DNA of 42,155 nucleotides from Gammaproteobacteria bacterium (GTDB taxonomy: Bacteria; Pseudomonadota; Gammaproteobacteria; Pseudomonadales; Pseudohongiellaceae), in NCBI GenBank assembly GCA_009844085.1, contig VYCF01000064.1, positions 1-42,155 on the forward strand. Direction: 5' to 3'. The notes under the pieces were generated by a model, which saw only the letters and a program-made list of their open reading frames with translations, was not told the DNA's origin and did not search any database. Shown here piece after piece: positions 9,389 to 19,165 of the stretch (within the stretch, counting starts at the first letter, position 1; the number at the start of each line of letters is the position of its first letter). The position numbers were made by a program, and so were the translations under genes.

Positions 9389-10702
9389 ATGGCGTACTTG
9401 CGGCTGGGCATTTCCGATATGGCGCTGGGCAGATTCCAGGATTTTCTGTGGGGGCTTGTTTTTCCGTTGCGCAGGCGCGGCGGCGACAGGCTGCAGCTCG
9501 ACGAAGCGCTGCATACGCTGATGGGCTCGCGGGGGGAGGTCTCGACGGCGGTGGCGGCCAGGGAAGTGCTCGACAGTTACAAGGAGGCGCCGGAGGAAGA
9601 CAAGCTCGCCTTCTTCCGCAACCTGGAGCAGAACTTCAACGCGGAATTCGAGATCGTCAGGGCCGCCTGGCGGGCGTACGAACACGAACCGTCGAGCGAG
9701 AACCTGAGCCGGCTATCGCGCCAGGCCGAACCGCGCCGGCTTGCCTTGCTCCGCCGCCTGCATCAGACTCCCAACTCCACGCACGATCTGGTCGCCATGC
9801 GGGCCGACCTGTTGCGCCTGATCAAGAGGCACCGGGAACTCGAAGCCCTGGATCAGGATTTCGAACAAGTGCTTTCATCGTGGTTCAGCCGGGACTTCCT
9901 CATGTTGCAGGAGATAGACTGGTCGACTTCGGCGGCGATTCTCGAACGCATCATCCGTTACGAAGCCGTGCACGAAATTCGCGACTGGGAAGACCTGCGC
10001 AGCCGGATCGAGCCGGAGAACCGTTGCTGCTATGCATTCTTCCACCCGTCCCTGACCGACGAACCGCTGATCTTCGTCGAAGTCGCGCTGACCGACAAGG
10101 TTCCGGGCGGAATAGGCGAGATTCTGGACAGCGACGCCGCCGCGACGCCGGTCAACGGCGATTTCACAACCGCGGTTTTCTAAAGCATCAGCAATTGCCA
10201 GCCGGGGCTGAAACGAATTTCCTTCGGCAATTTCCTCATCAAGCAGGTCGTGCAGGAATTGCAGGCGGCTCATCCTTCGATCGAGACCTTCGTGACCCTC
10301 TCTCCCGTACCCGGTCTGGGCAAGTGGCTTGAGCGCGACGAAGACGAACCGGACGAAGCGCTGGCGGAACTGAAAAACGAATTCAGGGAGAAAATCAGCG
10401 ACCGGGCTTCAGCCGCCGAACAGGAAGAACTGCTGCGCAAGCTGGCCTTCAATTTCCTGTTGCGCAAGCGGAGAGGCAATTTTCCGGCGGATTCGGTCGC
10501 CCGTTTCCATCTCGGCAACGGCGCGTCGCTCTATCGCGTGAACGCCGGCGCGGACCGGTCGGACAAGGGCTGGCGCCAATCCCGCGGCGTGATGGTTAAT
10601 TATCTCTACGATCAGAAACGGATCGAAGCCAATCACGAACAATACAGCAACGACGGGCGCGTGCTGTTTCACGACCGGCTGAAACCGTTGCAAATCAGGT
10701 AG
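9389..10702 (+). pseudogene. Malonyl-CoA decarboxylase interrupted by an in-frame TAA
   Basis: Malonyl-CoA decarboxylase converts malonyl-CoA to acetyl-CoA and CO2. The frame from 9389 encodes the helical N-terminal domain and the start of the catalytic domain (CCYAFFHPSLTDEPLIFVEV) and ends in TAA at 10181-10183. The same frame then continues without interruption to 10702: SISNCQPGLKRISFGNFLIK, VTLSPVPGLGKWL (catalytic serine region) and FHLGNGASLYR (catalytic histidine region), then VMVNYLYDQKRIEANHE. In the family as I recall it the junction reads FYSISNCQ, so TAA replaces a tyrosine codon (one base change). Full length would be 437 codons, with the stop at codon 265. Without readthrough, the product lacks the catalytic residues. 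A sequencing error is the main alternative. Confidence 0.85.
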
Positions 10703-10720
10703 TTGAACGAAATTTCGCGC

Positions 10721-11002
10721 TCAGGAATGCGATCCCATATGCTGGATCACGCCGGGCTTGCGGCTTTCGAGTTTTGAAATGCTGTAATGGTAACTGCGGG
10801 CGCTTGGATCGATGTCCATCGCTTCGTCGATTGCGGCTTCGAGGTCGGCCTTGGCGGCCTGCCGGGTGAGATAGGGGCCGGAGATTTTCACTTGCAGGGA
10901 AGGATCTTTCGGCGCCGTAGCCACGATATAGTAATTTTCTGCGTTCACGGCCTTCTTACGGGAACTACAATAGGATGCAAAGAGGCGAATGTTTTTGAAC
11001 AC
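10721..11002 (-). CDS. Small hypothetical protein
   Basis: A 93-residue product from a GTG start at 11002; an internal GTG at 10948 (MNAENYYIVATA) would give 75 residues, and neither has a well-placed ribosome binding site. The body (NYYIVATAPKDPSLQVKISGPY, then a helix with AAKADLEAAIDEAMDID, then SYHYSISKLES) reads like a small alpha/beta domain rather than random translation, and codon use resembles the neighbours. I do not recognise the family. It converges on the malonyl-CoA decarboxylase gene with 18 nt between stops. Confidence 0.55.
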   Translation of the reverse strand: MFKNIRLFASYCSSRKKAVNAENYYIVATAPKDPSLQVKISGPYLTRQAAKADLEAAIDEAMDIDPSARSYHYSISKLESRKPGVIQHMGSHS

Positions 11003-11106
11003 CGGCGGTATTCTAGCCTTCCATCGGCATTGAGCGGCGAGATTTTATGCCAATCTCACAATAAGTTACAAATGTACAAACGGTTTTTTGGCCGCGAGAC
11101 TACCGC

Positions 11107-12438
11107 GTGCGAATCAGCATCGTCATTCCCGTATTGAACGAAGAGTCCCAGATCGTTTCCTGCCTGGAACGATTGCAGCCGATGCGTTTCCTGGGCCATG
11201 AAGTCATCGTCGTCGACGGTGGCAGCACGGACGCCACCCGGGCGCTGGCGGCGCCGTTATGCGACCGGCTTCTGCGCAGCCGTCCGGGCCGCGCCGCGCA
11301 GATGAATCTCGGGGCGCGTTTCGCCGGCAGCGACGTTGTCCTGTTCCTCCACGCGGACAGCCAGTTGCCCGAAGATGCCGAGCAAGCTATCGCGGAAGCC
11401 CTGGCCGACCGGAAACCGGGCTGGGGATGGTTCGATGTGCGACTGAGCGGGCGGGCGCCGGTTTACCGCCTGATCGCCGCGTTCATGAACCTGCGCGCCA
11501 GGCTCACGGCGGTCTGCACCGGCGACCAGGCTCTTTTCGTTTCCGCTGAACTGTTTCATCTGGCGGGCGGATTTCCCGGCATTCCCCTGATGGAGGACAT
11601 CGCCATCAGCAAGAAGCTGCGACAGCTCGCCCGGCCGCGGCCGCTGGCGCAAAAGGTATCTAGTTCTTCACGGCGCTGGGAACGCGACGGCGTGGCGCGG
11701 ACGATCCTGCAAATGTGGCGGCTGCGGCTGCTGTACTTTTTCGGCGCGATGCCCGAAAAACTGGCGGCCAGGTACTATCCGCGGCTGTTTGCTAGGGCCC
11801 GTTTCAAATTTCCGTCCGCGAGGATTGCGGTGTTCGCCAGGGAACCGGAAATCGGCGAAGTGAAGACCCGATTGGCCGCGCAGATCGGCGCCGAGGCGGC
11901 CTTGCGCCTGTATCTCGCCATGCTGCGCCGCGTCGTCGCGACCGTCGAGCAGGCCGCGCTCGCGGAATTCCATCTCTGGGCGGTGTCCGATCCGGGGCAC
12001 GAGGAATTTACCGCCTTGTGCGACGTACAGGACATACGGCTGCAACAGGGCGAGGATCTCGGATCGCGGATGCACAACGCCGCCGCGGCCGAGTTGGCGG
12101 AAGACGGAGTCGAGTTCGTGCTGATCGTCGGTTCGGACTGCCCCGCCCTTACGCTGGACTACCTCGAACGAGCGCTCGATGCCCTGTCGGCCGGCGTCGA
12201 AGTCGTGCTCGGCCCCGCCCGGGACGGCGGCTATGTCCTGATCGGTTTGCGTCAGGTTTCTTGGGAACTATTCAGCGGTGTGGACTGGAGCGGTCCCGGT
12301 GTGCTGGAGCAGACGCTGGAGCGAGTGCGCGAGGCGGGCTTGAGCCATCAATTACTGGAATCGTCGTGGGACGTGGACGACGCGGAAGACCTGCCCCTGC
12401 TGGAAGAACTGCGGCCGCCTTTGCCCTGGTCGCGCTGA
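11107..12438 (+). CDS. Two-domain glycosyltransferase (TIGR04283 + TIGR04282/DUF2064)
   Basis: A 443-residue natural fusion. Residues 1 to about 225 form a GT2-type glycosyltransferase of the rSAM/selenodomain-associated type (TIGR04283): ISIVIPVLNEE, VDGGSTDAT, FLHADSQLP and the acidic MEDIAISKKLR. Residues about 235-435 form a second nucleotidyl/glycosyltransferase-like domain (TIGR04282/DUF2064): AVFAREPEIGEVKTRLA, IVGSDCPALTLDYLERAL and GPARDGGYVLIGL. Both halves occur together or as neighbours in many bacteria; the substrate is not known. The start is a GTG at 11107, directly at the conserved RISIVIPVLNE. The 3' end overlaps the convergent flgM-like gene by 91 nt. Confidence 0.85.
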   Translation: MRISIVIPVLNEESQIVSCLERLQPMRFLGHEVIVVDGGSTDATRALAAPLCDRLLRSRPGRAAQMNLGARFAGSDVVLFLHADSQLPEDAEQAIAEALADRKPGWGWFDVRLSGRAPVYRLIAAFMNLRARLTAVCTGDQALFVSAELFHLAGGFPGIPLMEDIAISKKLRQLARPRPLAQKVSSSSRRWERDGVARTILQMWRLRLLYFFGAMPEKLAARYYPRLFARARFKFPSARIAVFAREPEIGEVKTRLAAQIGAEAALRLYLAMLRRVVATVEQAALAEFHLWAVSDPGHEEFTALCDVQDIRLQQGEDLGSRMHNAAAAELAEDGVEFVLIVGSDCPALTLDYLERALDALSAGVEVVLGPARDGGYVLIGLRQVSWELFSGVDWSGPGVLEQTLERVREAGLSHQLLESSWDVDDAEDLPLLEELRPPLPWSR

Positions 12439-12686
12439 AGCCTGCCCTCGAAGTCGAGCAGCCGACTCGCCACGCGGGACGCGTCGACCCGGTAGCGGCC
12501 CTCGCCGACCTGCTTGCCCAACAGGACGGTTTTGCTGATATTCATCTCCGGTTCCTGCCTGACGATGTCGAGCAACTCCTCGCTGATCTCCACGGCGAAC
12601 GGCGCACCCTTGCCGCCGCGCCCGGGGGCGCGTGCAGGTCTGGCGAAAGGGAGTGTTTTGCCGGTGCTGCGGTGGTCTTCGTTCAT
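12348..12686 (-). CDS. flgM: FlgM-like anti-sigma-28 factor
   Basis: FlgM binds FliA (sigma-28) until the hook is finished and is then exported. The 112-residue product has the FlgM C-terminal pattern: VEISEELLDIVRQEPEMN, then VGEGRYRVDASRVASRLLDFE, matching the helix that contacts sigma-28. FlgM usually ends at LLxFE, but this frame continues for about 32 more residues (GRLQRDQGKGGRSSSS and on), encoded antisense to the glycosyltransferase 3' end. Divergent from a FleQ-type flagellar activator, which supports the assignment. No other flagellar gene is in the window. The N-terminal half is basic and disordered, as expected for FlgM. Confidence 0.65.
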   Translation of the reverse strand: MNEDHRSTGKTLPFARPARAPGRGGKGAPFAVEISEELLDIVRQEPEMNISKTVLLGKQVGEGRYRVDASRVASRLLDFEGRLQRDQGKGGRSSSSRGRSSASSTSHDDSSN

Positions 12687-12794
12687 TTCGTTCGTCCCGT
12701 GTTATGGATTTCGGCAGGTGCGCCGGGAAGTTGAAAAACCACGACCGTCAATCCACCCTCTCATCGTGTACACTATGCCCTCGCTCAGGAACCC

Positions 12795-14228
12795 ATGGTC
12801 ATGGCCGCCGGCAAATCTCCCATATTGCTGATCTGCGAAGACGAACCCGCCCGGCATGAGCTTGCAATAAAACTCGAATTTCTCGACGAATCCGTAGCCG
12901 CAGCCGATGCCGCCGGCTGGCGCCAGGCAGCGGCTGATTTGCAGCCGGTCGAAGCCGTATTGCTCGCCGGATACGACCCCGAGGACCTGCGCCGATTGCT
13001 GGACGAACTCGATTCCGCCTTGCCCGAGGCCGGCATCGTCCTGCTGGGAGAGGAGGAGATTCCCGAGTTCGCCGGCGAAAGATTGCGCGCACGCCTGTTC
13101 GCGGAACCCGACGCAAGATCCCATTTCCGCGATCTGCTTGACGTCCTGCACAAGGCGCGCCTTTGCCATGAACATCTCGCCGGAACAGCGGATTCCGACA
13201 TCACGCGCGGACTCGCGGCGGTGCAGGGGCTGATCGGCGTCAGTCCGGCGATCCAGCGTGTCAGGGAAGTGGTGACGCGGCTCTCGGACACCGAAGTGAA
13301 CGTACTGATCACGGGCGAGTCGGGCACCGGCAAGGAAATCGTCGCGCGCACCCTGCATCGCATATCGGGCCGGGAAGGCAAGCCTTTCGTGCCCGTCAAC
13401 TGCGGCGCCATTCCGGGAGAATTACTGGAAAGCGAATTGTTCGGCCACGAGCGCGGGGCGTTTACCGGCGCCGTCGCGTCGACCATCGGCCGTTTCGAAC
13501 GCGCTCACGGCGGCACCCTGTTTCTCGACGAAATCGGCGACATGCCGCTCAACATGCAGGTCAAGATATTGCGGGTGCTGGAAGAGGGCAGTTTCGAGAA
13601 AGTCGGCGGAACCCGCTCGATCGAGGCCGATGTGCGCATTCTGACGGCAACGCACAAGAATCTCGAAGACATGATCGACAGCGGCGAATTTCGCGAGGAT
13701 CTCTATTACCGAATCAATGTATTCCCCATCGAGATGCCGCCCCTGCGCCGCCGCGTCGAGGATATTCCGCTGTTATTGAACGAGTTGATCCGCAATCTCG
13801 AAGCCGCGGGCAAGGGCACGGTCCGTTTCAATTCCGCCGCCGTTTCGGCCTTGTGCGCCTATGCCTGGCCGGGCAATGTGCGCGAGCTTGCCAATCTCGT
13901 TGAACGCATGGCGATCCTGTACCCCCATGGCATAGTCGGCGCCGAAAAGTTGCCGGACAAGATTTGCCGTCCGGACCGGCGACCGGAACCGGCGCCGGAA
14001 ACGCGTGAAAGCGCGCAGGAACCGGCCGCGTCCGATCCTTCCGCGGCGATGCCGCCGATCCATGGCATGGATCTGAAGCAATATCTGGCGAACCTGGAAA
14101 AGGATTTCATCGAACGCGCGCTCGAGGACAGCGGCGGCGTCGTCAAGCAGGCCGCCGAGCGATTGCAATTACGCCGCACTACCCTGATTGAAAAGATGCG
14201 TCGGCACGGCCTCGGCCGCAAGAGCTGA
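12795..14228 (+). CDS. fleQ: FleQ/FlrA-type sigma-54-dependent regulator
   Basis: Master activator of flagellar genes in pseudomonads and vibrios. The 477-residue protein has a receiver-like FleQ domain without a phospho-acceptor site (residues about 8-125), an AAA+ domain with Walker A GESGTGKE (174-181), GAFTGA (221-226) for sigma-54 contact, Walker B LFLDEIGDM and WPGNVRELANLVERMAILYP, and a Fis-type helix-turn-helix ending QLRRTTLIEKMRRHGL. The linker GMDLKQYLANLEKDFIERAL is also FleQ-like. ATG 12801 is an alternative start (AGGA 10 nt upstream). As recalled, FleQ carries an LFRS motif at 142-145 that contacts c-di-GMP; here residues 142-145 read AVQG. Confidence 0.85.
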   Translation: MVMAAGKSPILLICEDEPARHELAIKLEFLDESVAAADAAGWRQAAADLQPVEAVLLAGYDPEDLRRLLDELDSALPEAGIVLLGEEEIPEFAGERLRARLFAEPDARSHFRDLLDVLHKARLCHEHLAGTADSDITRGLAAVQGLIGVSPAIQRVREVVTRLSDTEVNVLITGESGTGKEIVARTLHRISGREGKPFVPVNCGAIPGELLESELFGHERGAFTGAVASTIGRFERAHGGTLFLDEIGDMPLNMQVKILRVLEEGSFEKVGGTRSIEADVRILTATHKNLEDMIDSGEFREDLYYRINVFPIEMPPLRRRVEDIPLLLNELIRNLEAAGKGTVRFNSAAVSALCAYAWPGNVRELANLVERMAILYPHGIVGAEKLPDKICRPDRRPEPAPETRESAQEPAASDPSAAMPPIHGMDLKQYLANLEKDFIERALEDSGGVVKQAAERLQLRRTTLIEKMRRHGLGRKS

Positions 14229-14242
14229 GTCCGGCCGCCGAT

Positions 14243-14902
14243 TCAGATCCCGGGAGGGGTGGCCTCCTCGATTCCCGTAGCTGGCAATCTGTTTCCGTCC
14301 AGGTAGACGCCGTCGTCGCGCAGGCGCAGGCGGCCCGCGGCGAACCAGCCGGTCACCCTGGGATACAGATCGTGTTCGAGCCGATGCACCCGCCCGGTCA
14401 GGCTTTCCTCGTCGTCCTCTTCGCGCACCGCGATCCGGCTGCGCGCGACAATCGGCCCGCCGTCGAGTTCCTCGTTGACGAAATGGATGGAGACGCCATG
14501 TTCGCGCTCGCCGGCTTCGAGTACGCGCCGGTGGGTATGCATGCCCGTATATTTCGGCAGCAGGGAAGGGTGGATATTGAGAATCCGGCCCGCCTGCTCT
14601 TGCACGAAAGCCGGACCGAGGATGCGCATGAATCCCGCCAGCGCGATGAGATCGGGCGCAAACGCGTCGATCGCCTCAAGCAGGGCGTGGTCGAAGGTCT
14701 CGCGGTCCGGAAAGTCGCGATGTTCGACGATCACCGCCGGCACGCCCGCTTTTGCCGCGCGTTGCAGTCCGAAAGCCGCCGGATCGTTGCAAACGACTCC
14801 GGCCACCCGATAGCCACGGTTTTCCGATTGATCGATGAGCGCTTGCAGATTCGAGCCGTTGCCCGAGATCAGCACGACGACGTTGCATGAATTCACGAAC
14901 AT
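14243..14902 (-). CDS. purN: Phosphoribosylglycinamide formyltransferase PurN
   Basis: Transfers formyl from 10-formyl-THF to GAR in de novo purine synthesis. The 219-residue product has VVVLISGNGSNLQALID (phosphate-binding), DLIALAGFMRILGPAF, the catalytic NIHPSLLPKYTGMHTHRRVL, with the family N-x-H, and FVNEELDGGPIVARSRI with the catalytic Asp. The start at 14902 (MFVNSCN) has GGGG about 5 nt upstream. It follows purM on the same strand with a 14-nt gap, the usual purM-purN pair. Sequence after the THF-binding loop runs slightly longer than E. coli PurN (212). Confidence 0.95.
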   Translation of the reverse strand: MFVNSCNVVVLISGNGSNLQALIDQSENRGYRVAGVVCNDPAAFGLQRAAKAGVPAVIVEHRDFPDRETFDHALLEAIDAFAPDLIALAGFMRILGPAFVQEQAGRILNIHPSLLPKYTGMHTHRRVLEAGEREHGVSIHFVNEELDGGPIVARSRIAVREEDDEESLTGRVHRLEHDLYPRVTGWFAAGRLRLRDDGVYLDGNRLPATGIEEATPPGI

Positions 14903-14916
14903 GATTTCCCCGCCGC

Positions 14917-15948
14917 TCAGACGAGTTCGACGGCGGCTTCCCGCCCATTGCCGGCGCACACTTCTCCGACGGCAAAAGCGGCTTCACCGGTTTCCCGCAA
15001 CAGCTCGAGCGCCGCATCGAGATCTTCGGCTGCGACGCAGACGATCATGCCGAGCCCGCAATTGAAAGTGCGGAACATTTCTTCCCTGGAGACATTGCCG
15101 GTGTCCTCAAGCCAATCGAAGATCGCCGGCCGTGGCCAACTCGCCGTATCGATCCGCGCCGCAAGTCCGGCGGGCAATACGCGCGGCAGATTTTCGCTGA
15201 TGCCACCGCCGGTGATATGCGCGAGCCCGTGTATGGCGGTTTTCTCCTGCAAGGCGGCAACCGCCCCAACGTAGATGCGAGTGGGTTCGAGCAGAACTTC
15301 GCCCAGGGTCCGGCCGGCGAAGTCCTGGCCGAGATCCGCGCCGGTGACTTCGATGATTTTCCGGATCAGGGAATAACCGTTGGAATGCGGCCCGGACGAA
15401 GCGAGGCCGATCAGGCGATCTCCCGCCGATACCCGCTCCGGGACAATGATTTCATCCTTTTCGACCACGCCGACGGCGAATCCCGCCAGATCGTAATCGC
15501 CGGCGCCATACATGCCTGGCATTTCCGCGGTTTCGCCGCCGATCAGCGCGCAGCCGGCTTGCCGGCAACCCGCACCGATCCCGCCGACGACCTCGGCGGC
15601 GACATCTACATCGAGCGCGCCGGTGGCGTAGTAATCGAGGAAGAACAGCGGCTGCGCGCCGCAGACGATGAGATCGTTGACGCACATCGCGACCAGATCG
15701 ATGCCGACGCTGTCGTGCCGGCCGAGTTCCAGCGCCAGTTTGAGCTTGGTGCCCACGCCGTCCGTCGCCGCGACGAGCACCGGCTGCCGGTAGCCTGCCG
15801 GAAGTTCGCAAAGGCCGCCGAATCCGCCGATATCCGAGAGTACTTCGGGCCGCGCCGTGGACTGTACGATCGAACCGATCCTGCGCACGAGCGCGTTGCC
15901 GAGGTCGATGTCGACGCCGGCGTCGCGATAGCTCAGGGATTTTTCCAT
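14917..15948 (-). CDS. purM: Phosphoribosylformylglycinamidine cyclo-ligase PurM
   Basis: AIR synthetase: ATP-dependent ring closure of FGAM to AIR. The 343-residue product matches the family throughout: [93 protein letters not shown] and [16 protein letters not shown]. It is first of purM-purN and is divergent from the DUF2066 gene across about 58 nt, an arrangement conserved in gammaproteobacteria. Confidence 0.97.
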   Translation of the reverse strand: MEKSLSYRDAGVDIDLGNALVRRIGSIVQSTARPEVLSDIGGFGGLCELPAGYRQPVLVAATDGVGTKLKLALELGRHDSVGIDLVAMCVNDLIVCGAQPLFFLDYYATGALDVDVAAEVVGGIGAGCRQAGCALIGGETAEMPGMYGAGDYDLAGFAVGVVEKDEIIVPERVSAGDRLIGLASSGPHSNGYSLIRKIIEVTGADLGQDFAGRTLGEVLLEPTRIYVGAVAALQEKTAIHGLAHITGGGISENLPRVLPAGLAARIDTASWPRPAIFDWLEDTGNVSREEMFRTFNCGLGMIVCVAAEDLDAALELLRETGEAAFAVGEVCAGNGREAAVELV

Positions 15949-16006
15949 GGCGGGAGTCGCTTGAATGGCAGACGCTATGTTAGCGGAATTGCAGTATCAT
16001 TTCTCA

Positions 16007-17107
16007 ATGGTTCGGGGCCTTGCAAACAAGCTCTATAGCCTGCTCGGCGCGGCCGCGCTGCTGGCTTTTCTGTCGCTGGCGCCGCTCGCCCACGGCCTGC
16101 CGGTAAGCGGCCTTTACGAGCAGCGCGTGGCGGTGGAAAACGAAAGTCTCGCCGAGCGCAATAGCGCCTACCAGGTGGCCTTCCGGCGCATGATCCTCAA
16201 GGTCACGGGCGACGAACGCTGGCTCGAATCCGAGCGCATTCGCGGCGCTTCGGGCAACGCGGGCGATTTCGTCCAGGCCTTCGCCTATACCACGGAACAG
16301 ACTGCGGGGCGGGTCGCGGGGATGGTCGCGGGCCAGCGTTACATCGAAGTGCAATTTTCCGCCCCGGCGATAAACCAGTTGCTTGCCGCGGACAACATTC
16401 CGGTCTGGGGCAGCAACAGGCCCAGCGTGCTGGTCTGGATGGCCTTGCAGGACGCGACCGGGCAGCGCAGCCTGCTCAATTCCGAAACCGGCGCCGAAAT
16501 CATCGACTACATGCGCCGTTTCGGCGAAGAACGCGGCCTGCCGATCATCTTCCCGCTGCTCGACCTCCAGGACCGGCGCAATCTTCCCGTCGACGCGATC
16601 TGGGCCCAGGACGAACTCGCCATCAGGACGGCCAGCAGCCGCTACGATCCCGACAGCATCCTCGCCGGCAGGCTGCTGTTTACCGCCACCGGCGAACTCG
16701 TCGGCCTGTGGCAGTTCCAGTTCATGGACGAAGCACAGACTTTCGACGGCTTCGATTCCGAACTGGAGTCCTACCTGGAACAGCCGCTGACGCGCATTAC
16801 CAGCCAACTGGCGGGGCATTTCGGGCTTGTTCCGGGCGGGCAGAGCGAACAGTCGGTGCGTCTGCGGGTCGACGGCATCCGCGATTTCTCCGATTACTCG
16901 GCACTGGTCGAATACGTGCGCGGCATCGGCCTGGTGCAGGCGGCCGATATCGTTTCGGTGGACGGCGAACGGCTGGAATTGCTGCTCGACCTGCAAGGCA
17001 GTTCGGACCAACTGTTCGACCTGATCGCGCTCGACCGCGACCTGCTGCCGATAAACAGCGGCGAGAGCGCCGACTCGCCCTTGCTGCATTATCGCTGGAT
17101 GCGCTAG
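16007..17107 (+). CDS. DUF2066 exported protein
   Basis: A 366-residue protein conserved between purM and hda in gammaproteobacteria; function unknown. ATG 16007 (MVRGLANK) is chosen because it starts a clean signal peptide (LYSLLGAAALLAFLSLAPLAHG, before LPVSGLYEQ); the frame is open to 15965 but the extra residues have no signal character. Family features include NSAYQVAFRRMILKVTGD near the N terminus, PSVLVWMALQD, LPIIFPLLDLQD and YDPDSILAGRL. It is followed after 2 nt by hda, so the two are co-transcribed. Confidence 0.85.
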   Translation: MVRGLANKLYSLLGAAALLAFLSLAPLAHGLPVSGLYEQRVAVENESLAERNSAYQVAFRRMILKVTGDERWLESERIRGASGNAGDFVQAFAYTTEQTAGRVAGMVAGQRYIEVQFSAPAINQLLAADNIPVWGSNRPSVLVWMALQDATGQRSLLNSETGAEIIDYMRRFGEERGLPIIFPLLDLQDRRNLPVDAIWAQDELAIRTASSRYDPDSILAGRLLFTATGELVGLWQFQFMDEAQTFDGFDSELESYLEQPLTRITSQLAGHFGLVPGGQSEQSVRLRVDGIRDFSDYSALVEYVRGIGLVQAADIVSVDGERLELLLDLQGSSDQLFDLIALDRDLLPINSGESADSPLLHYRWMR

Positions 17108-17109
17108 TC

Positions 17110-17805
17110 ATGTCGGATAAGCACGAGGATCAACTGCCGCTGGCGGTAGGCCTCGAAGACGAGGCGACTTTCGAGAACTTCGTAACCTCGCTGGAAAACC
17201 TGCAACTCGTGACCTGGCTGCAGGATCCGGAAAGGCTCGATTCCCCCGTGCTGATCCAGGGACCGCCGGCCTCGGGCCGCACCCACTTGCTGCAGGCCTG
17301 CTGTCATCTGGCGGGGGGCCAGGGCGCCTTCTTCCTGCCGCTACGCTACAAGGATCAACTGCAGCCGGAAATACTCGAAGGCCTCGGCGCATTGTCGATG
17401 ATCTGCATCGACGACCTGCAATTCGCCGCGGGCGACGTGGACTGGGAACTCGCCCTGGTGCACCTGATCGACACGATCAATCCCACGGCATCCCACCTGG
17501 TGCTCTCGACGTCCGCAAAAGCCGCCGAGCTGCCCTGGGAACTGCCCGATCTGGGCTCGCGCCTGCAACAGGCGCTCTACTTCCGCCTGCACCCGCTGAA
17601 CGACGAAGGCATCATGGAAGCCTTCGAATTGCGCGCGCGCAACCGCGGCCTCAATCTCGCCGCCGGCGTCACCGAATTCATCGGCATCCGCGCCGAGCGC
17701 CGCCTAGACGCCCTGATGGATATTCTCGAACGCCTGGACGAAAGCTCGATGCAACGCCAGCATCGCATCACCATCCCCCTCGTCAAGGAAATCCTCGGCT
17801 GGTAG
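17110..17805 (+). CDS. hda: DnaA regulatory inactivator Hda
   Basis: A DnaA-related AAA+ protein that, with the loaded DNA clamp, stimulates ATP hydrolysis by DnaA to prevent re-initiation. The product is 231 residues. The P-loop region reads GPPASGRTHLLQACC, with R in place of the usual K as in Hda proteins; Walker B is MICIDDLQFAAGD; sensor regions follow (LVLSTSAKAAELPWELPDL). A clamp-binding QLPLAVGL lies near the N terminus (residues about 6-13), matching the Hda hexapeptide for the beta clamp. It ends immediately before the convergent DUF2069 stop with no spacer. Confidence 0.92.
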   Translation: MSDKHEDQLPLAVGLEDEATFENFVTSLENLQLVTWLQDPERLDSPVLIQGPPASGRTHLLQACCHLAGGQGAFFLPLRYKDQLQPEILEGLGALSMICIDDLQFAAGDVDWELALVHLIDTINPTASHLVLSTSAKAAELPWELPDLGSRLQQALYFRLHPLNDEGIMEAFELRARNRGLNLAAGVTEFIGIRAERRLDALMDILERLDESSMQRQHRITIPLVKEILGW

Positions 17806-19150
<1,345 letters not shown>

Positions 19151-19165
19151 TGCGTCCTCCGCCGG

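Noticed and set aside
10181..10183. Selenocysteine, pyrrolysine or reassigned stop in malonyl-CoA decarboxylase
   Set aside because: The codon is TAA, which is not used for Sec or Pyl, and other genes here (murB, lolE) end normally in TAA.
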